A stretch of DNA of 50,786 nt, from assembly GCF_011038965.1 (NCBI RefSeq), contig NZ_JAAKEB010000015.1, positions 1 through 50,786 on the forward strand. The letters are read 5' to 3'. This document shows positions 1 to 7,681 of this stretch, in pieces. Made by a program: the position numbers and the translations under genes. Every line of letters starts with the position of its first letter. The stretch's first letter is position 1. The notes beneath the pieces are model-generated. The model worked only from the letters and a program-made list of their open reading frames with translations. It was not told where the DNA came from and did no database searches. This stretch comes from Adlercreutzia sp. ZJ141. Lineage in GTDB: Bacteria > Actinomycetota > Coriobacteriia > Coriobacteriales > Eggerthellaceae.

Positions 1-678
1 TCCCACAATCGGGTCTTTGCGACCTTCTTTGGATACTCCTTTGTGTCGAAGGGCATCCTCACGGTCAATCTCAAAGAAAAAGTTCGTGCAGTCAAAGTAC
101 GTTGTCGAAGTATCACGATCAAACAATTCAGAGACTTTGTGGTTGTAAATCTCTACTACCTTTTGGTACTCAGATCCCAAAAAGCAGATTCCCTCGTAGA
201 GCTGGTCAAGCGAATAGGTTTTATCAGCTCCGGCAAGCTGAGGGATGACATCATGAAACGTTCGTGACTTAGAACAGGGGGATACTGCCCGAGCATAGAC
301 AAGATCTGATAACAACCCGTGCAGTGAGAAGCGAAATCCACCTGCCATCTGAAGATACGCTAAATCCTGTTCTACCTTAAGTGCTTCGTTTACGGCGCGT
401 AAAGGAAAATGTCCTAAGAAGCGCTCTGGTGTATGCTCACCAATACGTTTGACTTTTGAGGCAGCCTTTTTAGCTTTACGCTCAGCATTCATCTCATCAA
501 CTTCGGCCTTAAAGTGGGCAATAGGGTCAGCAATGCCTGATTCGCGCAGTTCGTGCTCATATCCGAGTGCTCTCACAGAGCTATTTACCGTGTGCCCGCG
601 TCCGGCATCCCAGTGGCTTTCGTATATCTGTAAATAGAGTCCTTTTTTGTTCTTGGACTTCTTCAAGAAATACGCCAT
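1..678 (-). CDS. IS1634-family (IS4-like DDE) transposase, C-terminus beyond window edge
   Basis: The minus-strand frame opens with ATG at 678 (MAYFLKKSKNKKGLYL) and stays open for 226 codons to the window edge, so the C-terminal part is missing only because the window ends. The N-terminal layout is that of IS1634/IS1549-type transposases: a beta-rich start, the phrase ESHWDAGRGHTVNSSVRALG, a Lys-rich helix, then TYFDCTNFFFEIDRED near residues 205-218, which carries the first Asp of the DDE triad in this family. It catalyses cut-and-paste movement of its own element. Its start lies 170 bp from the truncated end of the neighbouring restriction gene, which suggests that this element caused that truncation. 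Intactness cannot be judged from this fragment. Confidence 0.8.
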   Translation of the reverse strand, partial: MAYFLKKSKNKKGLYLQIYESHWDAGRGHTVNSSVRALGYEHELRESGIADPIAHFKAEVDEMNAERKAKKAASKVKRIGEHTPERFLGHFPLRAVNEALKVEQDLAYLQMAGGFRFSLHGLLSDLVYARAVSPCSKSRTFHDVIPQLAGADKTYSLDQLYEGICFLGSEYQKVVEIYNHKVSELFDRDTSTTYFDCTNFFFEIDREDALRHKGVSKEGRKDPIVG

Positions 679-781
679 CGCTCACCCTTTCTTCATAGCC
701 GCAATGCTTCTATTGCAACTCCATAGCACCATATAGAAAACCCTTTTGAAGTATTTTGTCAATCCTCCACAGAATATACAA

Positions 782-807
782 AAAGACCAGCTCATTGGCT
801 GGTTTTT
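782..807 (+). terminator. Stem-loop with T-run inside the IS end region
   Basis: ACCAGC (786-791), a six-base loop, GCTGGT (798-803) and a T-run (803-807) form a short intrinsic terminator on the plus strand. A-rich DNA on the other flank could make it work in both directions. It would block transcription running from the truncated gene into the transposase or the reverse, a common arrangement at IS ends. Confidence 0.5.
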
Positions 808-826
808 ACAGATAAGCGTATGTCGA

Positions 827-860
827 AAATCCTAAAGAATTCTGGTGTCAAATCCTAAAG
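827..860. repeat. Direct repeat AAATCCTAAAG x2 at the IS/gene junction
   Basis: The 11-mer AAATCCTAAAG occurs at 827-837 and again at 850-860, 23 bp apart. The second copy coincides with the point where the restriction gene stops resembling its family. I infer that these are terminal or subterminal transposase-binding repeats of the IS and that its right tip is near 850-865. The other end of the element is outside the window, so the inverted repeat cannot be confirmed. Confidence 0.4.
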
Positions 861-3154
861 ACGGGTCTTATCTCGCCGAAAAGCTGCGGCGTGACTGCCA
901 GCTTCTTTGTTGCCTCGCGTGAGCTGGAAGATCTAAACTCCTTAACACGTATTATGCGCTCTTCTATTGGTGAGATTCCAGTGTATTCTTTGCTTGGAAC
1001 ATCTTTTAACCAAATGCACCAGCGATTCTTGTTGTTAAGGAACTCCTGAGCACCCATAAACTGCCTGATAAACTGTTGGCATCGTAAGTCTTTATGGATC
1101 AGCTCTTTTGCTTCCTCGTCTTTTAGCAGAAGGTTTCCGCCATCGTTCGGCATATTTCCAAATGATATTTCTGCAACTTTGCAAATCGGCTTTGGACGAT
1201 TCCTTATAAATACATCAGGGGCGTTTTTCAGATATGCGTTGATGTTTGACGGATATGTAACATCCGCTACGGAATCAGGTGTTTTGTAATGAAATAGCAC
1301 CTTTGCTTTTGATTGTTTCGAGAATCCTATGATGACTACATAAACATGCGCCTGATCGTTAGCTTCGCTTTTCCATCTGAAAGTATCGTAGGCGAAGTCG
1401 ATATGAAAACCCAAAGCGAAGATTTGTGACCACAGAATCTCGACTTGATCACCTTGGCTTATCGAGTTGGTTGATACGAAAGCGCACTTGATTGGATAAT
1501 CCATCATGTACTCGGCAGCTTTCATATACCAACCAGCAACATAATCGAGATTACTGCAATTCTTTGAGTTTTGGAAGACTTCTTTGATGTCTTCCTTTTG
1601 TTGTTTTGATTGCAGGCGCGCACCATAGAACGGTGGGTTACCTTCGATGTAGCTGCACTTCTCCGCCGGAAGCACATCGTTCCAGTCCATGCGCAGGGCA
1701 TTGCCCTCCACGATATGGGCGTTGGTGGTCAGGGGGAAGTAATCGATGTAGCGGCTCACAATATCCTGCGTCTCGGTGAGCATCTGGCTCTCGGCAATCC
1801 AAAGCGCAGTCTTCGCCACACTTACGGCGAAGTCGTTGATCTCGATGCCATAGAACTGCCTAATGGACACCTTCACAGGGTCGGCGTCGCCGTCGAAGCC
1901 GAGCGAGGCCTGCCCTTCGCCTTGGATGTTTTCCAGCACGCGGTTCTCAAGGCGGCGCAGCTGGATGTAGCTTTCGGTCAGGAAGTTGCCGCTTCCGCAC
2001 GCGGGGTCAACAATATTCAGGGACGCCAGCTTATTCTGGAACGCGCGCAATGCGAACATGCGCTTGCGCTCCACCTTCTCACCCTCAATTTCAGCGAGTT
2101 CCGTTTTGAGATCATCTAAGAACAGCGGGTCTATCACCTTGTGGATGTTCTCGATGCTGGTGTAGTGCATGCCGCCGGCACGACGTGTCTCAGGGTTTAA
2201 GGTGCTCTCAAACACCGCCCCGAAGATGGTGGGGCTAATATCTTTCCAGTTGAATCCACACGATGCATTCAGCAGCAATTCAACTCGCAAATCCTCGGTG
2301 AACTGCGGCACGATGATTGTCTCATCAGCAAAAAGCGAGCCGTTTACATACGGGAACTCTAGCAGCTTTTCGGACGCGTAGGGGTCACGCCTTTCTTCCG
2401 GCGTGTCAAGCACCTTGAACAGATCCAGCAAAGCAACGCGGGATTGTTCGGCGTTGAATGCCTTCATGTACTTAAAGAATGCCTGGTGCCCGTCGAACAG
2501 CCCTGCGTCTTCTGCGTACAGAAGGAATACCAGCCGCACGATGAGCACGTTCAGGCTGCGCTGCTCTTCGGCACTCTCATCCAGGTTCTTATACTGCTTC
2601 GCAAAGGCGTCGTAGAGCTTGCCTACGATCTCACCCGCCTCGACGGAGAGCTTTTTCTCCTTCACCAGGCGCGACTGCGACTTGTCGAAGAAGAAGTCGA
2701 ACAAATATGCTTGATCTGGCAGGTCTTCGAGCTTGACCGACACGTAATCGCGTTCGGGGTATTCCAGCTCAAGATCGTGAATACGGAATTCATCGAAGCT
2801 GGTGACAATAATCCAGCGCGGCGTGATGGAGTTAGGCAGCTCGTTTGCGTACCACTTCGCCTGCTGATACGGCGTCTCGAAACCGTACTTGCCGTTGTTG
2901 CGCTGCTCATCTAAGATGCCAGGTTTGCGAGACTTCGCCTCTATGAGAATTCCCATATCCTCGTAGAACGCGTCTATCTTGCGCCCCTTAACGCGACGCT
3001 CGAAGTCGATGATGCGGGTGGGGTTCTCTATTCCCAGCACATCGCTTAGAAACTCGATCAGGAAACTGCGGGCCTCGCGATCTTCGTTACACTCAGCGCT
3101 CTTCCAACGCTCAACAAATGCGCGTATTGCCTGCTTATTGGTGGTCTTTGCCAT
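848..3154 (-). CDS. MmeI-family type IIL restriction-modification enzyme, copy 1, C-terminally truncated by the IS
   Basis: This 768-residue protein has the layout of MmeI-type single-chain restriction/methyltransferase enzymes (about 920 residues). The N-terminal PD-(D/E)XK nuclease shows KIDAFYEDMGILIEAKS. A helical linker follows, then a gamma-type N6-adenine methyltransferase with SAM motif DPACGSGNFL and catalytic NPPF, then part of the target-recognition domain. After TPQLFGEIR the frame enters foreign sequence and stops (PVFRI*) within 20 bp of the presumed IS tip, so roughly the last 150-190 residues are missing compared with copy 2. The N-terminus is intact (MAKTTNKQAIR). Nuclease and methyltransferase cores are present, but recognition is probably lost. 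Nucleotide identity with copy 2 (offset 7305 bp) is very high from about 1655 to 2614 and collapses past NPPF. Confidence 0.85.
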   Translation of the reverse strand: MAKTTNKQAIRAFVERWKSAECNEDREARSFLIEFLSDVLGIENPTRIIDFERRVKGRKIDAFYEDMGILIEAKSRKPGILDEQRNNGKYGFETPYQQAKWYANELPNSITPRWIIVTSFDEFRIHDLELEYPERDYVSVKLEDLPDQAYLFDFFFDKSQSRLVKEKKLSVEAGEIVGKLYDAFAKQYKNLDESAEEQRSLNVLIVRLVFLLYAEDAGLFDGHQAFFKYMKAFNAEQSRVALLDLFKVLDTPEERRDPYASEKLLEFPYVNGSLFADETIIVPQFTEDLRVELLLNASCGFNWKDISPTIFGAVFESTLNPETRRAGGMHYTSIENIHKVIDPLFLDDLKTELAEIEGEKVERKRMFALRAFQNKLASLNIVDPACGSGNFLTESYIQLRRLENRVLENIQGEGQASLGFDGDADPVKVSIRQFYGIEINDFAVSVAKTALWIAESQMLTETQDIVSRYIDYFPLTTNAHIVEGNALRMDWNDVLPAEKCSYIEGNPPFYGARLQSKQQKEDIKEVFQNSKNCSNLDYVAGWYMKAAEYMMDYPIKCAFVSTNSISQGDQVEILWSQIFALGFHIDFAYDTFRWKSEANDQAHVYVVIIGFSKQSKAKVLFHYKTPDSVADVTYPSNINAYLKNAPDVFIRNRPKPICKVAEISFGNMPNDGGNLLLKDEEAKELIHKDLRCQQFIRQFMGAQEFLNNKNRWCIWLKDVPSKEYTGISPIEERIIRVKEFRSSSSREATKKLAVTPQLFGEIRPVFRI

Positions 3155-3198
3155 GCGGTGCTTCTATTCGTAAATTAAGGTGAATGAATCTGAAATCC

Positions 3199-3204
3199 AT
3201 TATA
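3199..3204 (-). promoter_or_regulatory. Conserved -10 box upstream of RM copy 1
   Basis: TATAAT on the minus strand lies about 45 bp before the ATG at 3154. The same box and about 50 flanking bases recur in front of copy 2 (9992-9997), so both copies were duplicated with their promoter. No -35 hexamer with normal spacing is conserved between them. Confidence 0.5.
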
Positions 3205-3290
3205 CGTGTACGCCATCGCAATAGAGCAATCATTGTCCCGCAAAGCGGTCTGCCACACCATCATCCCCGAGTTCTCGGTGGCGGTGGTCA

Positions 3291-3382
3291 GTGTGACAAA
3301 ATGCCCTGACCCTATTGTCACACATGCGACGGGGGCTATGTCACAGACAGGTGCTCTGGTAGACAGCGCCCGCCAGAGCACC
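3291..3382. repeat. Pair of palindromes downstream of the flavin reductase gene
   Basis: The 320-bp gap between RM copy 1 and the flavin reductase holds no gene. GTGTGACAA (3291-3299) pairs perfectly with TTGTCACAC (3315-3323), and GGTGCTCTGG (3350-3359) pairs perfectly with CCAGAGCACC (3373-3382). Neither is followed by a T-run, so they look more like REP-type palindromes than classical terminators, although they could protect or end the minus-strand transcript arriving from 3476. The segment 3298-3327 recurs inverted at 6399-6428. Confidence 0.55.
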
Positions 3383-3475
3383 CGTTACGGCACGTTTTAA
3401 AGACGCGAGCGGTATGACCGAACTGCCGCACCAACGAAACGCCGCCTCAAACCAGCCGAGACCGCCCCGAATTGG

Positions 3476-5203
3476 CTAGTCTTCGATTCCCAGAATATGA
3501 CGCACAGCAACCCAGCTCATAACCGACCCCGAGCCAACCGTGAATCCACCATGAGCATAGCAACCACCGGCCACACCGCTCGAGCAATTGCCGACCGCAT
3601 ACAAACCTGCGATAGGCTCGCCATCAACAGACAGCACCTGAGAATGAGCGTCGATGCGCAAGCCGCCGTTCGTCCCAAACGTGCCGGGAACATACTTCAC
3701 GCCATAAAACGGCGGTGTGGACACCGGGCTTAGCACAGGGTTGTCCCCGCTTACATCCCTACCGCTTTTCGCCATGAAGCCACCCGTAGTGTTAATGTCG
3801 TACTCGTGCTCGCCACGATGAAACACCGGGTCAACACCTTGCGATGCGTTCTCATTAAACGCAGCCATCTCGGACACAAACGTTTCCTTCTCGATACCAA
3901 GCTTGTCGGCAAGCTCTTCGAGCGAGTCGGCTTTCACGTACGCCTCGGGCAGCGTGCCGTCTTCGCCAGCCCCCGCGAAACGGCCAAAAGAGGGCACGTA
4001 TGTGGCGTCAAACACCAGATAAGACTCGATATTCGGCTGATCGTTGTCGCCACTATCGAACACCCCGAAGCTTCGGTTGAATGTATCATACGATGAGCAT
4101 TCGTTACCGATGCGGCGGCCCTTAGCATTCACAACCACCGATCCGGGAAAACCGCGATACGAAGCTGCATCGAACACCGCATCGCTTCCAACACCGAGCG
4201 TGGCAATAGCCTCGTTGTTGAGCACCATTTCCCGAGGGTTCTTGTCCCCTAAATACACATGAGGAAGGCCCCAGCAGCGATCCATATAAGCAACGTCGGC
4301 GCCCACCTTCATGCCCATCTTGTGCCCGTCACCCGTATTGCCTTCGCATGATTGCAAGCCGATCAACGGCATAGAAAGGTACTGCTGACGCATGTGCGCA
4401 TTGTGCTCGAAGCCGCCCGTACCCAAAATGACAGCCTTGTTGGCCTTGATGCGAATATCCGACGAACCGTCGTTAGCAACAACGCCAATCACGGCACCAT
4501 TCTCATCGGTCACTAAGCTGGTTGCAGGCGTACCGAGCAGCAGCTCGGTATTTTCGTCTGCCATAATTCGCTTGTTGAAGTACGTCCAAGCCGTTGTACC
4601 TTCGTTCTCACCTTCGATGGATGTCACGCTGATCGGGTTACGCCCAATGCCTAGATAGCCTTCTACCGGATCGTAGTAATCGCCGAAGAAGCCTTCTCCA
4701 ACCGTAAAGCCGAACGTCATGCCGTACGTTTCTTCCATCCACGTAACGAAACGGTCGCCATTCGTGGCAAACGCCTCACCAACGGACAGGTCAGCACGAC
4801 CGCCTGAAGCGTTTTTGTAATACTCGAGAACAGCCTCCATCGTATCGTTAGCAGCGTTATCGCCATGCACGTGGCACAGCGGAATACCCATCCCCTGCCC
4901 TGAGAAAATGGTGGTTCCCCCGAACAAGTCGGTCTTCTCCAACACGATGATCTTGCCAGCACCATAATGACTTGCCGCCATGGCGGCAACTGCCACCGTG
5001 CCCGTTCCGACAACGACGATATCCGCCTCTTTGTCCCAGGAAGTGTCGCCCGACCCAGCTGCAGAAGAGCTGCTATCCGATGTCGAAGGGGAACATCCCG
5101 CAAGCCCAGCGCCGATTACAGCCGAGCTCGCCAAAAGCGCGCCTCCCATAAGGAATTTGCGACGGCTCACGCCTTCCTCTGCCCTGATATCGTTGTATCC
5201 CAT
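3476..5203 (-). CDS. Tat-exported lipoprotein FAD-dependent reductase (fumarate reductase/flavocytochrome c-like)
   Basis: A flavoprotein of the FAD_binding_2 family, related to fumarate reductase, urocanate reductase and 3-ketosteroid dehydrogenase flavoprotein subunits. The ATG at 5203 is chosen over an upstream TTG (5233) because GGGAGA sits at normal spacing before it; this gives 575 residues. The N-terminus has a twin-arginine signal, SRRKFLMGG (residues 13-21), and a lipobox LAGC ending at Cys37, so the protein is probably folded with FAD, exported and lipid-anchored. The dinucleotide fold DIVVVGTGTVAVAA begins near residue 57 and its partner GLYAVGNCSSG is near the C-terminus. No haem motif (CXXCH) is present, so electrons must come from another protein. 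The substrate cannot be read from the sequence. The divergent LysR gene is its likely regulator. Confidence 0.85.
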   Translation of the reverse strand: MGYNDIRAEEGVSRRKFLMGGALLASSAVIGAGLAGCSPSTSDSSSSAAGSGDTSWDKEADIVVVGTGTVAVAAMAASHYGAGKIIVLEKTDLFGGTTIFSGQGMGIPLCHVHGDNAANDTMEAVLEYYKNASGGRADLSVGEAFATNGDRFVTWMEETYGMTFGFTVGEGFFGDYYDPVEGYLGIGRNPISVTSIEGENEGTTAWTYFNKRIMADENTELLLGTPATSLVTDENGAVIGVVANDGSSDIRIKANKAVILGTGGFEHNAHMRQQYLSMPLIGLQSCEGNTGDGHKMGMKVGADVAYMDRCWGLPHVYLGDKNPREMVLNNEAIATLGVGSDAVFDAASYRGFPGSVVVNAKGRRIGNECSSYDTFNRSFGVFDSGDNDQPNIESYLVFDATYVPSFGRFAGAGEDGTLPEAYVKADSLEELADKLGIEKETFVSEMAAFNENASQGVDPVFHRGEHEYDINTTGGFMAKSGRDVSGDNPVLSPVSTPPFYGVKYVPGTFGTNGGLRIDAHSQVLSVDGEPIAGLYAVGNCSSGVAGGCYAHGGFTVGSGSVMSWVAVRHILGIED

Positions 5204-5302
5204 TGCTTTCTCCCATCCGTTTGTTCCCGACAATTAATAGTGCGCTTCGCAATTCACATTTCGCGCATACTTACCTTAAAAACATGCGTCCCGATTAGAG
5301 AA

Positions 5303-5338
5303 ATAGCGAAAACATTGCACCTATCCGAGTTTCGCTAT
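5303..5338. promoter_or_regulatory. Candidate LysR operator: perfect 9-bp inverted repeat
   Basis: ATAGCGAAA (5303-5311) and TTTCGCTAT (5330-5338) form a perfect inverted repeat with an 18-bp spacer in the middle of the divergent intergenic region. Further TTCGC/GCGAA words lie on both sides (5240-5365). Placement between a LysR gene and its divergent target is typical of a LysR recognition site. TATACT at 5388-5393 is a possible -10 box for the regulator. Confidence 0.55.
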
Positions 5339-5428
5339 AAGGCAATCGCAATTCGCGATGAGCTCACAAACCACCTCGCAGTCCGCTTATACTGAAAAGC
5401 TAGCGCCAAACGGCTGAGGGGAGGATCT

Positions 5429-6337
5429 ATGAAAATCGAAGTGATCGACGAGTTTCTTGCGCTCGTTCGCAACAAGGGTTTTAACCGTGCGGCAAAAGAG
5501 CTTTACTTGTCTCAATCGACGTTAAGCGCGCATATCGCATCGCTCGAGAAAGAACTCGAAGCACCCCTTATCGACCGCAGCGCGGACTCGTTTGCCCTAA
5601 CCGAAGCCGGAAAAGCGTTCGTTACGTACGCTCAAAATTTGAGCACGTTGGCCATAGAAGCACAAAAGACAGTAAGGGCCGTTTCCCGCCAATGCTCTCC
5701 GGTGCGCATTGCCTCGCGCTTGTACGCGTTTCCGGCGGTTCTTCGGGTTTTTAAGGAAGCAGGTGTGCCGGTAGTTCCTATTGAACGCAACATCGACCAA
5801 ACTTCCCTTGATGCGATCATCGCTCGGGAGATGGATATGGGTTGCATGCTGGGAGTTCTCGACGATGCCCTGTTAAAGCGCGCCGAACAGTCCTTTGTTT
5901 CTTTCGCTCCGCTTAAAGGAACGCATTGGGCACTTGCATGTTCAACTGACCACCCTTTGGCAAGTGTTAACACACCCACCCGCGACGACATCCGAGGCGC
6001 CACCTTCCTTTTGGGAAGCCTTGCGTGGTCTAACCTGGAAAAACACGTGCTGCTTACCATGCTCGGAAACGACCTCGACCTGCGTTTCGCCCTTCAGCCC
6101 ATGGAAAACGAAACCGAGCTGGCCTTCGCCGACCTTGGCGACATGCTCGTAAGCTGCGACGAAAACGCACTGCGAAAGCGGTATGCGAACCGCAGCGACA
6201 TCGTGGTCATAAACAAGCTTGACGGCAAACCCCTCATCGAGCCGCCCGCACTACTCACATACCGCAACGACAAAAACCCGCCCCTAACCGAAGAGCTCAT
6301 ACAAGCCGTCACTGCAGCCTATAACGAAAGCGCGTAA
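5429..6337 (+). CDS. LysR-family transcriptional regulator
   Basis: A 302-residue protein with the winged helix-turn-helix of LysR regulators at residues 5-60 (FNRAAKELYLSQSTLSAHIASLEKEL), followed by a periplasmic-binding-protein-like effector domain of usual length. The start has a strong GGGGAGGA ribosome site. It is divergent from the flavin reductase with about 225 bp between start codons, the classical LysR arrangement, so it probably controls that gene in response to its substrate. The effector is unknown. Confidence 0.85.
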   Translation: MKIEVIDEFLALVRNKGFNRAAKELYLSQSTLSAHIASLEKELEAPLIDRSADSFALTEAGKAFVTYAQNLSTLAIEAQKTVRAVSRQCSPVRIASRLYAFPAVLRVFKEAGVPVVPIERNIDQTSLDAIIAREMDMGCMLGVLDDALLKRAEQSFVSFAPLKGTHWALACSTDHPLASVNTPTRDDIRGATFLLGSLAWSNLEKHVLLTMLGNDLDLRFALQPMENETELAFADLGDMLVSCDENALRKRYANRSDIVVINKLDGKPLIEPPALLTYRNDKNPPLTEELIQAVTAAYNESA

Positions 6338-6398
6338 GATAATTCCCAAGGAAACACTAAGCAATTCCGCCAGCCCATTCGTACCGGTATGCTCGTCA

Positions 6399-6428
6399 GC
6401 ATGTGTGACAATAGGGTCAGGGCATTTT
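6399..6428 (-). repeat. 30-bp inverted copy of the 3298-3327 repeat
   Basis: The reverse complement of 6399-6428 matches 3298-3327 exactly (core CAATAGGGTCAGGGCATTTT on the plus strand here). The two copies face each other across the flavin reductase and LysR genes. This copy lacks the second palindrome arm seen at 3291-3297. Confidence 0.75.
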
Positions 6429-6487
6429 GGCTAGATCTTGCCCGGATTGGAGAGCTGTAATCTATTTTTTCGCAATCGGCTTTCCCC

Positions 6488-6540
6488 ATCGTGTCTCCTG
6501 TAGTATTATTATTGCAAATTAATACTATAGGAGGCACGAT
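6488..6540. promoter_or_regulatory. 21-bp imperfect inverted repeat covering the RBS and start codon of the nucleotidyltransferase gene
   Basis: Arms at 6488-6508 and 6520-6540 match at 19 of 21 positions around an 11-bp A/T-rich centre. The right arm contains the AGGAGG ribosome site and the first two bases of the ATG at 6539. The left arm, read on the minus strand, carries the same layout: GGAG, spacer and ATG. Beyond the arms the minus strand still resembles the gene start (MGKAD versus MDKAE). It could be an operator, an RNA hairpin hiding the ribosome site, or the scar of an inverted duplication. Confidence 0.6.
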
Positions 6541-7084
6541 GGATAAGGCTGAGCTTATCTCTAAACTGAAGAGGATCGATGAAGACGTCTTCTTTTCTGG
6601 AATCCTTCGGGAAGGCCAGCGTGTCGGCATCATCATAGTGGGAGCAAGCGCATTGCTGCTGAACGACCTCTCGTCAAAAGGGGCAACGAAAGACGTCGAC
6701 GTGCTTCGAGCCGAGGAATCAGTGAAACCTTTCCTTTTCAGCGATGCTGATTTCAACAACCAGTGCGCAGCTTACGAAGCATGTCTCCCCTACAATTTCG
6801 AGGATCGCATCGAGCGCATTGACCTGGACACCTACGCGCTCGATATTTACGTTCCTTCGCTTGAAGATATAGCGGTAATGAAGCTGTATCGATGGGAAGC
6901 ACCCGACGTGGCCGATTTGACTGCACCTGAGTTCCTGGAAAAGCTGGACTGGGCGGCACTCGATCACCTTGTGCATTCTCCCGAAGAGGCAGCGGCAAGC
7001 CGTTGCGCTCTCCCCGAGCAAGATCGAGAACTAAAGAATCTGCTTCATAACTATCGCACGTACGAGGAAGGATGGCGGCCATGA
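6539..7084 (+). CDS. DUF6036-like nucleotidyltransferase-fold protein, candidate toxin
   Basis: 181 residues from the ATG at 6539, chosen over an upstream in-frame GTG (6491) because AGGAGG lies at ideal spacing. The sequence fits the nucleotidyltransferase fold of DUF6036/AbiEii-like proteins: an early glycine-rich segment IIIVGASALLLNDL, then ATKDVDVL with paired acidic residues, then LDIYVPSLEDIAVMKLYRW, the usual conserved block in which a Lys follows the metal-binding region. Such proteins are often toxins that transfer a nucleotide. The next gene overlaps by ATGA and encodes an HTH protein, as expected for an operon of the toxin-antitoxin kind. The family is assigned from memory of motifs; activity is inferred. 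Confidence 0.6.
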   Translation: MDKAELISKLKRIDEDVFFSGILREGQRVGIIIVGASALLLNDLSSKGATKDVDVLRAEESVKPFLFSDADFNNQCAAYEACLPYNFEDRIERIDLDTYALDIYVPSLEDIAVMKLYRWEAPDVADLTAPEFLEKLDWAALDHLVHSPEEAAASRCALPEQDRELKNLLHNYRTYEEGWRP

Positions 7085-7665
7085 TGCTCACGTTTCGCGG
7101 ATTCCTTCTGAAATACTGCCAAGAGCTCGCAGGCGCGCAGACGTCAAGCCTGAAAAGGCTCTTCGCCATCGCGGAGAAGGGGCGACCACGTGTTTTCGAA
7201 CCGCTTCTTCTCCTAGCGTTATGCGATCACAGGGAAACATATCTGATGAAGCAGGCGGTCGGCTCCGACGTGCTCGACGCGTATCAGGAGATAACGACCC
7301 GTTTTCATCAGTCGGGCCTTGCGTTGGAGCTCTTCCTTGAGACGCTGCCCGAAAGAAGCAGGTACAAGCGCCCGCTTGTCGCGTGGCGCGCCGAAAGCGG
7401 GCGAAGACAAACTGATCAGCAAACGCTGCAAAACGTCGCTGCTTCCCTTGTAACGCTGCTCGAGCAGAAGGGCGTAAGCCGCGCCGAGGCGTGCAGGATC
7501 GCAGAACTGAACAAGGGGAACTTCTATGCGTTCCTCAAAGGGGACACATCAAAGCTCAGCCGGGACACCGCGATGAGGGCGTACAAGACGCTGCGTTCCC
7601 TCTCCACTCGCGCACCATCTCCACGGGCAGACAAGGCATACGTGGAGAAAGCTTCCCTGTGTTAG
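7081..7665 (+). CDS. HTH-domain partner protein of the nucleotidyltransferase module
   Basis: 194 residues. The ATG at 7081 overlaps the stop of the preceding gene in an ATGA quartet, so the two are translationally coupled; an ATG at 7072 is an alternative. The N-terminal 120 residues are helical with no recognised domain. Residues 115-185 read as a Cro/C1-like helix-turn-helix (VSRAEACRIAELNKGNFYAFLKGDTSKLSRDTAMRAY; AELNKGNFYAFLKG resembles the turn and recognition helix). It may be an antitoxin/repressor acting on the inverted repeat upstream of the operon. That role is inferred. Confidence 0.55.
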   Translation: MMLTFRGFLLKYCQELAGAQTSSLKRLFAIAEKGRPRVFEPLLLLALCDHRETYLMKQAVGSDVLDAYQEITTRFHQSGLALELFLETLPERSRYKRPLVAWRAESGRRQTDQQTLQNVAASLVTLLEQKGVSRAEACRIAELNKGNFYAFLKGDTSKLSRDTAMRAYKTLRSLSTRAPSPRADKAYVEKASLC

Positions 7666-7681
7666 CTATATAAAATATAAT

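Noticed and set aside
3175-3381. Minus-strand frames at 3175-3381 and 9968-10153 that share the end YTYNGFQIHSP
   Set aside because: The shared peptide is the translated duplicated promoter region of the two RM genes; upstream parts differ completely.
6319-6759. Minus-strand open frame of 146 codons through the inverted repeat upstream of the nucleotidyltransferase gene
   Set aside because: It runs antisense through a well-supported gene and LysR end, and its composition is unlike a protein. Only its internal MGKAD start resembles anything, and that reflects the inverted repeat.
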